The position numbers were made by a program, and so were the translations under genes. From Takakia lepidozioides (Eukaryota > Streptophyta > Takakiopsida > Takakiales > Takakiaceae), in contig CM060733.1 of assembly GCA_030704615.1 (NCBI GenBank), positions 63,302,001 through 63,366,000 of the forward strand: DNA of 64,000 bases, written 5' to 3'. Shown here piece by piece: positions 13,335 through 23,422 of the stretch; position 1 is the stretch's first letter, and each line of letters starts with the position of its first letter. A model generated the notes under the pieces. It worked only from the letters and a program-made list of their open reading frames with translations. It was not told the DNA's origin and searched no databases.

Positions 13335-14314
13335 GTAAGTCTTCAGTTTCTACAAACACTGTATATGCATTTCGGTGATGCCGCTCACGTGAGCGAACGT
13401 AATGTCTTAGTTGGCACCGACTAGAGCATTACATCTCTGGAACGTGATGCATTCGTTAGGCTATATTTCTACCAAGTGCGTAACGCGCATGATCCTCCAC
13501 TCACATGAGCACGTCATAAGTTTAAAAAGAACGGTTTCCACTCGACGCTTTTATACATTCCCGAATATGCAGAACTGACATGATATGAAGTTAAACCATA
13601 TAGCTTGCGACGATTATTGCACCCGCCATCCGTACATGGTCCTTTTACTGCATAACATTTGAACCCACGGGGTATTAGTACCGTATAGTCTGCAACGACT
13701 ATATGGGATTGATATTTTTTCACAAACAGGTAATTCCATACGTGTTATATTGGTTTGGTCACATGTGAGGATAAACAAATAAGGGGCATAGTCGGTAACG
13801 ACTATGCCACCGGGAATGTAAAGCGGTTCATGCAGTTGGCCTGTACTAATAGTCTGTAGCGACTATGGCTTGGATCTGCTATGTTTCTGGGTCGGTTACT
13901 GAAACATGGGTGTCTTTTATGAGACTGCTCATATAGTCGGTAGCGACTATCTAAAGGACGTACACGCAGTACAATATTTACTAAACGTGTCGTTATAGTC
14001 TGTACCGACTACGTTCCTACCGTCTGCTTGTTAGACAATATGAGATTCGTCTTTGTTTTTAGTACAAATCCTGCTGATTATGACATTATCGTATAGTCTG
14101 TATTATGTAAATGGTCCAGCACTGTCTATGGTGCCTGTAGTCTGCACCGACTTTAGCGTTACCGGCGCAATGTTGTTGGATGTCGGATCCTGTCGGACTT
14201 GTGGTCGGCGACAACTATGCGGTTATGTCCTACAAATTGGTCATCCACTGACTGTGTTGTCTAATAGTCTGCACCGACTATGCTTCAATGTTGTCTTGTA
14301 CATGTGTACTGCAG
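13335..14314 (+). repeat. Transposase intron filled with palindromes (element A)
   Basis: Donor GTAAGT at 13335 and acceptor TGCAG ending at 14314 fit a phase-0 intron. Element C has an intron at the same codon (44766-44848), but only 83 bp long. The extra length here holds about eight palindromes: for example 13685 (centre GCAA), 13789 (GTAA), 13850 (GTAG), 13934 (GTAG), 13995 (GTAC) and 14264 (GCAC). Left arms alternate between TAGTCG and TAGTCT. Confidence 0.8.
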
Positions 14315-15833
14315 GATCTGGAGCTAGAAGAGAACGCTGCAATGCCAAATGTGAACATGTCCGAGGCCGTGCATGCGAGCTGGCAGGCCGGGAGCGGTGT
14401 ATCGAAGGTCGACCTCTACACAACTACCAGGAACAACTTGACGAGGGCAATTATGCAATCGTGTGACTACCACAGTTATCTGAAGGGTGGAACAAAGGGT
14501 TCCGGACCCGACCGGGCATCACTGCTAGCTCGTGCTGCATCGCGATTGTCTGATCCAGCAAAAATGGCAGAAGCGGTCAGGTCTTTCATAGATGGCACTG
14601 AGCTTCATGGACGAAATCCAGGGCTGGAGGGTGATCTCCTAACTCGCACAACAAAACGGAAGATTGTTATCGGCAACTTACACGAAGAGGAACCCCTTCA
14701 CTCCTGGAGGTCTGACTTAAACCTCCGAACTCACCGAGGCGTCGTGAAGGTGTTGGTGGACCAAGAGTGTCCACATGCACTACTGACATGTCCGTGGAGA
14801 CTTTGGAGGATGATCTTCCAGTTCAGAACAAAAAGCCAGTTTTGGAGTCGGCTGTATCCACGGCATGCTGGCACATAGCACAAACTTCTAACACATCACG
14901 GGTGAAGAGTTGGGCTGTGCGCTCTGATAGTGGGAAGCCATGCAAACAGGAAATCAGGCCACTCCAGAGTTTGGGAGTTTTGGCTCCGAGGTTTGTTGGT
15001 CGGCACCACCCTCCTGCCCTGGTGAAGCCTAAGATGATGGAGATTTGGCACTGCCCAACAGACATCGTCTACTGTGTTGGTGGCGATTCGAGCCAGTATG
15101 TGCTGGACAGACCTGATATTCTAGACGTTTGGCCTGTGATGGTTGGGACGAACCTAAGTCAGGCAGATGTGGACTCTTTCACAGAAGCAGGCTTTCGACT
15201 TGTTCCCCCAGATGACGTGGGTAATTCCCAAGGTGAATGGGACTGTGTTGCGGAAGATATCAAAAATCTGGACTCGTACGCGACAAAAAGGTGGGACAGT
15301 GTATACCGGCGGAAGAAACGGTCAGCAATCGCTCGTAAGAAGATGGAGTTAGCTCAATCTTTGCAGGCCACGGTGCAATCATTCAAGGATGTTCCTCGCC
15401 CGGGAATTGGACGTGTGTACACACTGTGCACACCGGGATCAGCAAAAGCAGGGGAGGTGTACAATGTTTGCATCTCTAGAAGTCCGGAGTGCACATGCCC
15501 TGATTTTGACAAAATAAAGAAAGCAAAATGACCCTACACCCACTGCAAGCACTCATACTATATTATGCTACGACGTTTGAAGATGCGGGAAGACTAGGAG
15601 GTCATCGATTACGCAACTCTGACAATATCTGAAGTCAGGGGTATGTAAGTTCATGATCCATGTCATTGGGTCCCATAGAGCCATAGTGGATATCTTGCAT
15701 GTTTGGAATCTTTGTAGTTTGTGCCGACTACAAAGTGCGTGACAACTTGGATTATTTTGTGAACTCCAACTCTTTCCACGGATAAGGTCTTCTTTTAACA
15801 GGTTTCGAAACATGGACTTGCTTGAAATATTCA

Positions 15834-17270
15834 TAGTCTGTGCCGACTACACAGTGTATGACCATTTGGATGAATTAGTTAACTCCAACTATTTGCTCAG
15901 ATGAGCCCATTTTTCAACTACCACTTTTTTGCAATCAAATATGAGTCCATATCCATCTTCTTTGACTTAATTCTTGTAGTCTGTGCCGACTATAAAGTGT
16001 AAGACCATTCGGATAAATTTTTAACTCCAACTCAGTGCTCAGATGAGCTCATTTTTCAACTACCACTTTTTTGCAATCAAATATGACTCCATATCCATCT
16101 TCTTTCACTTAATTCTTCTAGTCTGTGCCGACTATAAAGTGTATGACCGTTTGGATAAATTATTAACTCCAACTCTTTGCTCAGATGAACTCGTTTTTCA
16201 ACCACCATTTTTTTGCAATCAAATATGACTCCATATCCATCTTCTTTCACTTAATTCTTGTAGTTTGTGCCGACTATAAAGTGTATGACCATTCGGATAA
16301 ATTATTAACTCCAACTCAGTGCTCAGATGAGCTCATTTTTTAACCACCATTTTTTTGAAATCAAATATGACTCCATATCTATCTTCTTTCACTTAATTCT
16401 TGTAGTCTGTGTCGACTATAAAGTGTATGACCATTTGGATAAATTATTAACTCCAACTCTTTGCTCAGATGTGCTCGTTTTTCAACCACCATTTTTTTGC
16501 AATCAAATATGACTCCATATCCATCTTCTTTCACTTAATTCTTATAGTCTGTGCCGACTATATAGTGTATGACCATTCGGATAAATTATTAACTCCAACT
16601 CAGTGCTCAGATGAGCTCATTTTTCAACCACCACTTTTTTGAAATCAAATATGACTCCATATCCATCTTCTTTCACTTAATTCTTGTAGTTTGTGCCGAC
16701 TATAAAGTGTATGACCATTCGGATAAATTATTAACTCCAACTCAGTGCTCAGATGAGCTCATTTTTTAACCACCATTTTTTTGAAATCAAATATGACTCC
16801 ATATCTATCTTCTTTCACTTAATTCTTGTAGTCTGTGTCGACTATAAAGTGTATGACCATTTGGATAAATTATTAACTCCAACTCTTTGCTCAGATGTGC
16901 TCGTTTTTCAACCACCATTTTTTTGCAATCAAATATGATTCCATATCCATCTTCTTTCACTTAATTCTTATAGTCTGTGCCGACTATATAGTGTATGACC
17001 ATTCGGATAAATTATTAACTCCAACTCAGTGCTCAGATGAGCTCATTTTTCAACCACCACTTTTTTGAAATCAAATATGACTCCATATCCATCTTCTTTC
17101 ACTTAATTCTTGTAGTCTGTGTCGACTATAAAGTGCATGACCATTTGGATAAATTATTAACTCCAACTTTTTGCTCAGATTAGCTCATTTTTCAACTATC
17201 ACTTTTTTGCAATCAAATATGACTCCATATCCATCTTCTTTCACTTAATTCTTGTAGTCTGTGCCGACTA
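15834..17270. repeat. 142-bp tandem array, one palindrome per unit, inside SWIM-RING intron
   Basis: The site TAGTCTGTGCCGACTA or a close variant starts at 15834, 15977, 16119, 16261, 16403, 16545, 16687, 16829, 16971, 17113 and 17255: one unit of 143 bp, then 142 bp each. Shared variants show that units 16261-16686 and 16687-17112 are a 426-bp (three-unit) duplication. A solitary related site is at 15715-15730. The whole array lies in the intron 15645-17461. The short frames reading SSFFNHHFFEIKY are repeat artefacts. Confidence 0.92.
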
Positions 17271-17461
17271 CAAGACATGGACTGAACAAAACAATTTAAG
17301 CACAACATTCCATTCAAAATTTTGAAAATAGTAGCCAAAGTACAAAACGTCAAAGAGGTACAATTTCTTTTTATTCTTGATGGTCATTGCCGACCTCAAT
17401 GATCATTGCCTCCTTTATCCACTTCTATGTCATGACGTACATATAAGTTTTCTTTCTGCAG

Positions 17462-17627
17462 TACATGTCCAGCAACAAAAGAACGATGCACTGTTTGCCA
17501 AGATTATCCAGTAGAGGGCGAGTCAATCTGTATTATCAGTGGGTGCGGCCATTTTTTTCACTCTATATGCATTGAAGGGTGGCTGCTTCGAAACGGGTCA
17601 TGCCCTGTTTGCCGCAATAGGATTTGA
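17462..17627 (+). CDS. RING-H2 finger exon (C-terminal exon of element A transposase)
   Basis: After acceptor TTTCTTTCTGCAG (ending at 17461) the plus strand reads ERCTVCQDYPVEGE, then CGHFFHSICIEGWL and CPVCRNRI, then TGA at 17625-17627. The Cys/His pattern C-x2-C...C-x-H-x2-H-x2-C...C-x2-C is the RING-H2 type seen in E3 ubiquitin ligases. Phase 2 from the donor at 15645 continues the frame of the SWIM exon. The transposases of C and D end about 15-20 residues after SWIM with no such exon visible, so this looks specific to the A lineage. Some cellular proteins pair SWIM with RING; whether this one is a ligase or a DNA-targeting module is unknown. Confidence 0.7.
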
Positions 17628-17983
17628 GACATTGTAACAAACTCCATTGAATGCATTTCAATGATTTCCATGCTTGCCCCTGTCCATCGCAAGTCATCCT
17701 CTTCATGTACCTCCATCTCCCCACCTTCCCCATTAATGTCCATGTGCTCATCTTCATCATCATCGTTGTCGTCGTCGGAATCCGCAGTGGAGTCCCCTGC
17801 TGAAGGGCCATTCCCATTGACGGTCTGCTGAACCACCATTGCCTCATCATTTTCGTGCTTGGCAAGGCACTCGGCGATATCGTCCGTAGATGGAGCCCAC
17901 CATGAAGTCGATGTAGGCATATCCTCCCCATTTCCACTGACACCACTACTGCTTGCGCCTACATTGGAAGAGCTCGCGTCCAT
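17558..17983 (-). CDS. Unknown acidic Ser/Asp-rich protein (element A)
   Basis: This minus-strand frame runs from the ATG at 17983 (MDASSSNVGASSSG) and is open for about 140 codons. It has an acidic tract DSDDDNDDDEDEHMDINGEG and overlaps the RING exon on the other strand at its 3' end. I do not recognise it. It is flanked upstream by two CTTGTAGTCG-type palindromes near 18051 and 18171. The sequence looks more protein-like in this frame than on the opposite strand downstream of the RING stop, but an antisense shadow cannot be excluded. Confidence 0.35.
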   Translation of the reverse strand: MDASSSNVGASSSGVSGNGEDMPTSTSWWAPSTDDIAECLAKHENDEAMVVQQTVNGNGPSAGDSTADSDDDNDDDEDEHMDINGEGGEMEVHEEDDLRWTGASMEIIEMHSMEFVTMSQILLRQTGHDPFRSSHPSMHIE

Positions 17984-18917
17984 CTTATCTAAGAACGGAC
18001 TATCCAAAAACACAACTAATTGGTATAGAAAGTGACCCCAAACAATGTGCTTGTAGTCGTTGCAGACTACAAGTGACAGCCAGCCGAAAAAACTGCTGTC
18101 TTTGACAAAAGGAAGTAGGTGTTGAACTGCAGCCCTGCTGTTGAAAGAGAAAGTGGCAGAGAGCAATGTGCTTGTAGTCGGTGCAGACTACAAGTAGCCA
18201 TGTACGCTTCGTCGTTTTTGCTCGAGACAAAACCTGGTAGGTGTCGAACAACATATCATATATTATTTTGGAGCTTTTGGTTGTTTCAAAATAAGTTTTT
18301 TAATGTCGTTGTACCTACCATGCCACCGTCCACTTTCCACCTGGCCGATATTTTTTCCTTCTATTTTGTTTTTAGCCGTTTGCACTTCCAATATCATCGT
18401 GGGACGTGCCAGAAGAATCTTCTGTTTATATTTGTAATGGATGATATCCTCTGCATGATCAGTTTCGTTCTCTTTAGGTCTCGAGTTCAACTTCCTGTGC
18501 ATGCCATAAACAAGGGTGCCTGCATGTTACAGTGCTGATTCAGGGCTCAAATCTCATTCCTGCCATTTTTATTAATTAACAATATGCAATCTCACACATT
18601 TGAATTACTTGCTCATACTAACTACACTTCATGTCTTCCATTATTTTTTATAGAATTTTTTTTATAGTGTACCTATTCCCGCGGACTTTCTACCGTGCCC
18701 CTATTATTACGGGTATTTGCCCCCAGACCTCTCGGCCCAGAGTTTGTAATCGGCAACGACTACATAGGTTCGGCAACTACCAAACCTAATTTTGAGTAAC
18801 CGAACCTACGGAATGTTGCACTTACTGATGGTGCTCCTGCCCTTTTTCAACTTCAAATGCTGTCGGAATTGCGGTTGGAAATCCAAATATAGAGGAATAT
18901 TCCATGGATATTCGGCT

Positions 18918-18973
18918 GCTCATGCTTAATTCTGCTCATGCTCATGCTCACTGCTCATGCAAAGTACACACCC
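18918..18973. repeat. Right terminal region of element A
   Basis: Four or more GCTCATG words lie at 18918-18960 and the end is CAAAGTACACACCC. This is the inverse counterpart of the left end. A lone TAGTCG-like palindrome occurs near 18748. Confidence 0.7.
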
Positions 18974-18982
18974 AGAATTTTG
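18974..18982. repeat. Target-site duplication, right copy (element A)
   Basis: AGAATTTTG, identical to 3166-3174. Confidence 0.85.
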
Positions 18983-20795
18983 TAGCAGAGGCTTTGTCTA
19001 CAGCTGAAGGATTGTTGGAATTGAGGGTAAGGAACTGGCGCATGGTTTCCTCATATGATTTTGGGTCCTCTTTAACCAACCGGGGTCGAATGGATCCCCA
19101 AACTTCCCATATGGCTCTCTATAAAGGGGAACCACTGGATTTGTGCCTGAAACCCTATGTGATCCATCTGAGAGATGGGCTCCATGTTTTGGTTTTGAGA
19201 GGGGAACTTTTGAGAATGTGGTGATAAACCAGATGCTTCCACCATCCGCCTTCAGGCCCTAGAAGCCTTACTATCCATTTACCCAGGAGAGCCGATATTT
19301 GGGTTCCTGGATCAATGATCTCCAAGCCACCTTTCTTTTTTGGAAGACAAATATGGGCCCAAGAGACTGCTAGTCTAGGGTTCCTAGCATCTGAATCTGC
19401 TCCCCATATAAAGTTACGGATGGTTTTTTGGATCTCTTTGATCTGTGGAGCTGAGGGACTCCAAACAGAAGCAAAGTACCATATGCTGGCTAGAAGAATT
19501 TGGTTGGCTACCAGAGCCCTCCCAGTAATTGAAATGATGACGGGAACCCCAGTAAACAAGTTTCTTTTTGAGTTTGACTATGACATGGCCCAACCTCTGG
19601 TCGTCTGAAAGGTTAATCCCAAATGGGTGCCCAAGTAGGGTAGTTACTTCACCATGTTGAAGCCAGTTGAGACCCAGATTTCCCCCCCAATTGGGGCTGA
19701 ACCCAACAGGAATGGTGGTTGTGTCCCTAGCTAGAATGGCAACTGTTTTTGCCCACTTCAAGTCTTTGATCTGGGTTTGAATTTGGAGCCCACTTATATT
19801 TGGGTTACTGTCTAAGAGATATCCGAGAGAGTCCGCTACTATAAGGAAGAGGAATGGAGCCAATGGGCATCCTTGACGAACTGATCTTTGAAGGTCAAAT
19901 TCTTTAGAGATGAACCCATTCACGTAACCCTACTGGATGCGTTGAGGAGAAGTATTTCAACCCAGTGACAAAAGTCTTTTGAGAGCCCTGTTTTTTGGAT
20001 TGTCGCAAACAACATTGGCCATTCCACCTTATCAAACGCTTTTTCAAAATCCAGAAGAAGCATGGCTATGTGTAGCCTGGTGGATTCTGCATAGATTGGG
20101 GTCTCTTGTGCCAGCAAAATATTGTCCGGGATATATCTTCCTTTGATGAACCCAGCTTGACCAGGCCTTATGATGGTTGGGAGAAGAGGCTGTAGGCGAA
20201 GGGCCAATGTCTTTGCAATGATCTTGTATGAAACATTGAGCAATGATATAGGCCTGTAGTTGGAAATCTGCTTTATGTCCCCCTTTTTTAAGAGAAGAGT
20301 AATTACTCCCTAAGCCATTTGTCTTGGCATTGATCATTTTCTTTTGATCTCATTTGCCATTGCACAGAAGTCTTTGGATAATACCTTCCAGAGGGCGCTG
20401 TAAAATTCTACAGGCATGCCATCTATGCCTGGAGATTTGCGATCGGACATCAACTTCAAAGCTTTTGAGAGCTCAGTTTTAGTGAACTCCCCATCCAAAG
20501 AGACAGCGCCTGTTTGGGTGAGATTCGTTTGATGATTGCGCAGGCAAGTTTCTTTGGCTGCAGTAATGCTTTGCGAGTCTGGTCTTTGTTTGAAAAGCCC
20601 TGCAAAGTGAGAGTGCGCCATTGAAACCATTTGTTTGGGATCCGAGGAAAGATGACCTAATGGGTCCTGCAACTTTGAGATAATATGGGAAAGTTCTACG
20701 AACTTGGACTTTTTCAAAGAAGTATTTCGACATTCTTTCCCCCTTTGTAGCCCAATTGATACCAGCCTGCAGTTTAAACTTCTCCCTTCTTCTTG
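18983..20795 (-). mobile_element. L1-like LINE ORF2, RT part (continues at 3165)
   Basis: Minus strand. About 20770-20330 is the linker before RT (NWATKGERMSKYFFEKVQ, SDRKSPGIDGMP). RT follows with GFIKGRYIPDNILLAQ, DFEKAFDKVEW (about 20045) and RQGCPLAPFLFLIVAD (about 19870). The catalytic YADD-type box is missing: the frame jumps from the QIQTQIKDLK segment to WAKTVAIL, so an internal deletion removed it. The post-RT part has NFIWGADSDARNPRL and ICLPKKKGGLEIID (about 19330). The frame continues to ATKF at 18982 and then in the piece at 3165. It is therefore incapable of retrotransposition. The host LINE predates element A. Confidence 0.85.
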
Positions 20796-21359
20796 GGGAG
20801 GCAGATTTGTCTCCATGAAACTTGGGGTCTCTTGAGCACCCCAGATGAAGTTCTTTATGCATCTTTTGACGTCCTTGATGAACTCAGAGTTAGGACCCCA
20901 TGTGGAGGCAAAGTACCATATCCCTGACATGAGAATCTGGTTTGCATTGAGCGCTCTACTTGTAATGGAGAGGAAACATTATCCCCAATATGCAAGTTTC
21001 TGCTTGAGCTTGGTAATGGTGGGTCCCATCCTCTGTTCGTCAGTGAGATCCTTTCTGAAAGTATGTCCTAGAAGGGTTGTGGGCTCTCCTGGCTTCAGCC
21101 AGACCAGGCCAAAATTGTTTCCCCACGAGGGGATAGCTCCAATAGCATATTTGCAGGAGTCACCCACAAGGGGAGCTTTGGTTTTGGACCAGTTCACTCT
21201 AAATCCAGAGACCTCGCACAACCGAGTGAGAGTTTCCTCAGCTGCCCGTAGGGTGGATGGGGTGGCATTGAGTAGCAAGAATGTATCGTCCACAATAATC
21301 CAGGGATGCCTCCGCGTGAGCCTGGTTGCGTGAACGCAGTCGGGCTCACGCCACGTCAT
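20796..21359 (-). mobile_element. Second L1 ORF2 fragment fused upstream
   Basis: Minus strand encodes IIVDDTFLLLNAT (RT box C with DD, near 21295), VNWSKTKAPL, TTLLGHTFRKDL, YFASTWGPNSEF and NFIWGAQETP. These are the same blocks that recur at 19.7-19.4 kb, so this is a second LINE of the same family. It ends at about 20795, where the sequence switches to the pre-RT linker of the next LINE. Upstream of 21359 no L1 sequence is recognisable. Confidence 0.8.
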
Positions 21360-21534
21360 CCCTGTGCTGCCGCCATGTCACCGCGCACCCATCCCGCCCT
21401 GGAGTGTATTTCCACGGAAGAGCACCCTTAACCATGGAAGCACGCACGACGACGTAATAACACAGTGTGGGCATTCCCCCCTTGTACAGTTTCTAAATAG
21501 GTCAATAGGGCAAGTGGATGAATGAGTGTTGAAC

Positions 21535-21690
21535 GAAGATTGAAAACAGCAGATGGATGTAGGATGGATGAATGTAGAATGGATGATAATAAGATGGATG
21601 AGTGGGAATACTACAAAGGATGGATGAATGCATAATGGATGAATACAAAATGGATGAATGTACAATGGATGAATATGGCATGAGTGTGAG
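21535..21690. repeat. GGATGAATG-type minisatellite
   Basis: Irregular tandem copies of a 10-16 bp motif containing ATGGATGAAT. It encodes repetitive Met-Asp-Glu on plus and Ile-His-Pro on minus, neither of which is credible protein on its own. Confidence 0.85.
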
Positions 21691-22330
21691 GAGTTGTTGC
21701 GATGGATTCATGAAGTTTGTCCATGAAAGCAAGTGGAAATTTGTTGGATTTTCTTCGAGTTTGGTCATGGGCTGTGGAATTTATTATACTGCTTGTTTCA
21801 TTGCACGTTATCACATTGAGCAGCAGAAGATACAGTCCAGATTTCTGACTTATTCCACTACAGATCATTGGACCTTACCTGTGGTGCCGCATCATACGTA
21901 TTTATATGATGTGAAAATCATGTTACAGAGGGATTCACAACTCCGTTCATGGTTTAACAGGGCCTGGAACAACTTGAGCAACGAAAAACGACATATTGAC
22001 GACATTTTTAATAAGGAACAGACAGCTTGGCAATACCTATACTGCTCCAAAGTCACTGGCACACCTCTCACCTACACTGAGAAGGAATTGTTGAAGTTCA
22101 ATCAACTTGCTTTCAACAGGTTACACAACGTTGTGAAGCTTAAGGTTCCTGACATGGTGGGGCCACACTGTATGCCAATTTTCATTCCAGAGAAACCAAA
22201 AAAGGCAAGAAAACCAAAAAACTGCAGGACTGAAACAGATTCGGACACAACAGCTGAATCTTTAGAACAAACTCTTGACGTATGGGAGGAATATGATCAA
22301 GCACTGCACGACAAGAAACGACGGGGATAG
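21602..22330 (+). CDS. Unrecognised 242-codon ORF
   Basis: The frame opens inside the minisatellite and runs to TAG at 22328-22330. The start is uncertain; 21680 (MSVRSCC) is an alternative after the repeat. It has a possible short hydrophobic stretch (FSSSLVMGCGIYYTACFIA, residues about 50-68), a middle part rich in Trp/Tyr/His, and a basic tail (KPKKARKPKN) followed by an acidic segment. Composition is normal for protein and there is no internal stop over 700 bp. I do not recognise a family. It could be an exon or a gag-like fragment. Confidence 0.4.
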   Translation: MGILQRMDECIMDEYKMDECTMDEYGMSVRSCCDGFMKFVHESKWKFVGFSSSLVMGCGIYYTACFIARYHIEQQKIQSRFLTYSTTDHWTLPVVPHHTYLYDVKIMLQRDSQLRSWFNRAWNNLSNEKRHIDDIFNKEQTAWQYLYCSKVTGTPLTYTEKELLKFNQLAFNRLHNVVKLKVPDMVGPHCMPIFIPEKPKKARKPKNCRTETDSDTTAESLEQTLDVWEEYDQALHDKKRRG

Positions 22331-22555
22331 AACTGGGGCACGTACAGAGAGCCCTCCAAGGCACTCTCACAAACAGACAGGACCACGTTCACAAAGATTT
22401 ACTGATCCTAAGCAGTAAACCGTGAGGACACGGCTTTTTGAGAGGGGAAGGGATAATGTTAGGAGGCAGTCTGGGACTTAGGCATTTTTATGGGTTCTGT
22501 GGAGTTGGACTTAGACACTTCTATGGGTTCTGAGGGGTACCCTTAATTTTTTAAG

Positions 22556-22755
22556 ACAGCCCGTCACAGCCATACACAGCCCGACACAGTCACAGCCCGT
22601 CATAGCCATACACAGCCCGACATAGTCACAGCCCGTCACAGCCATACACAGCCCATCACAGCCATACACAGCCCGTCACAGTCAGTCACAGCCCGTCACA
22701 GTCACAGCCCGACACAGCCGTCACAGTCTGACACAGCTGTCACAGTCGTAGGGAA
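22556..22755. repeat. CACAGCCCGTCACAGC minisatellite
   Basis: Tandem variants of CACAGCC(C/A)(G/T)(T/A)CACAG and CATACACAGCC spread over about 200 bp. No coding frame. From 22756 to 23420 I see nothing further I can support. Confidence 0.9.
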
Positions 22756-23422
22756 CAGTTATTATGACATGGAACGACTGTAGGGAACAACATCTGCCGG
22801 GGAACATGTAATTCACGGAGGACGGTTAGTGAAAGAAAACGGTTAGAACAGGGGAGAAGGGATAAAGCGAGCAACGGAGACGAGAGGGGGGCACTTCTGG
22901 GGGGGAGACTTCGTACATCACTGGGGGAAAGGAGGAGAGAGCGTATCTCTGAGCAGAAAGATGGAGAGCACGGAATAGGAAGAGGATCTGTCGATGCTTA
23001 ATGATAGCAAACAATAAAATTATAATGTAGAGCAGATTAGAGACTCCAGGACTTTAGCCTGATACTTGATAAATATTAATCTGATACACACTTCATACTC
23101 ACACTGTGTAGAGGGATCTGAGTGAAGCTGCGGAATGAATGGATGAGTTGATGGAACAAACTGATACCTAATTACCAGCAGTAAGGTAACTAGCTAACAT
23201 GAATGCGGGAAGGAAAACAAATAGGAAACACCCCCATGATACACTAGCTGTAGGTCATGACTGATTGTTCTGAGCGGGCTGAGTACTTAGAGATTTCCAA
23301 CTCTTCTATCTTGGAGTTTCCGCCTCGGATAGCGAAGGGATGGGTGAGGAGAAGCCGCGCGACAGAAGAGCATGCTTTTATGCTCATTCCCTGCAGTCAA
23401 AAGTTCAGTGACTTGTGTAGCA

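Larger units (their letters stand above)
11082..17627 (+). pseudogene. MULE-like DDE transposase with SWIM and RING-H2 fingers (element A, inactivated)
   Basis: The likely start is the ATG at 11082 (MCSSSAPMLTR). Order: an N-terminal beta-rich domain (to about 11460); a block matching element C (SILDVLKLLHLD, 11690-11830); a Cys cluster (CAVCNHGPTCMHICPAK, about 12215); then the catalytic core with YDYIQGSRFPGQG (12645), GFMADNANAN (12990) and CGFHWGQSL (about 13080), the D and C-x2-H signature of Mutator-like transposases. A 980-bp intron (13335-14314) follows YVRN. The SWIM finger (CTCPDF...HCKHSYY) lies at 15490-15560. A second intron with donor GTAAGT at 15645 and acceptor at 17461 leads in phase to a RING-H2 exon. 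Disabling changes include TAG at 13017-13019 where the other copies have TGG (Trp), a frame break near 12810, TGA at 15529-15531 inside SWIM, and TAG near 15594. Confidence 0.75.
3175..18973. mobile_element. Element A: 15.8-kb MULE-like transposon with ParB/methyltransferase gene and TAGTCG palindromes
   Basis: The boundaries are set by the 9-bp duplication and by the L1 frame that closes across them. The left end begins GGGGGGTTGC and the right end, read inwards on the minus strand, begins GGGTGTGTAC. Each is followed within 20 bp by several CATGAGC words. Inside, a minus-strand gene (3651-8925) encodes ParB-like and methyltransferase-like segments, and a divergent plus-strand gene (11082-17627) encodes a DDE transposase with SWIM and RING fingers. 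Palindromes of the form TAGTCG-NYRN-CGACTA lie in introns of both genes and between them. Both genes carry stops, so this copy is non-autonomous now. Mutator-like affinity is inferred from the duplication length and the transposase C-x2-H motif. Confidence 0.85.

Noticed and set aside
16043-16938. Three 61-codon frames with nearly identical sequence (SSFFNHHFF)
   Set aside because: They are copies of the 142-bp intron repeat, not genes.
15834-17270. Possible CRISPR-like array because of regular repeats with a palindromic core
   Set aside because: The whole 142-bp unit is conserved, with no unique spacers, and the setting is a eukaryotic intron.
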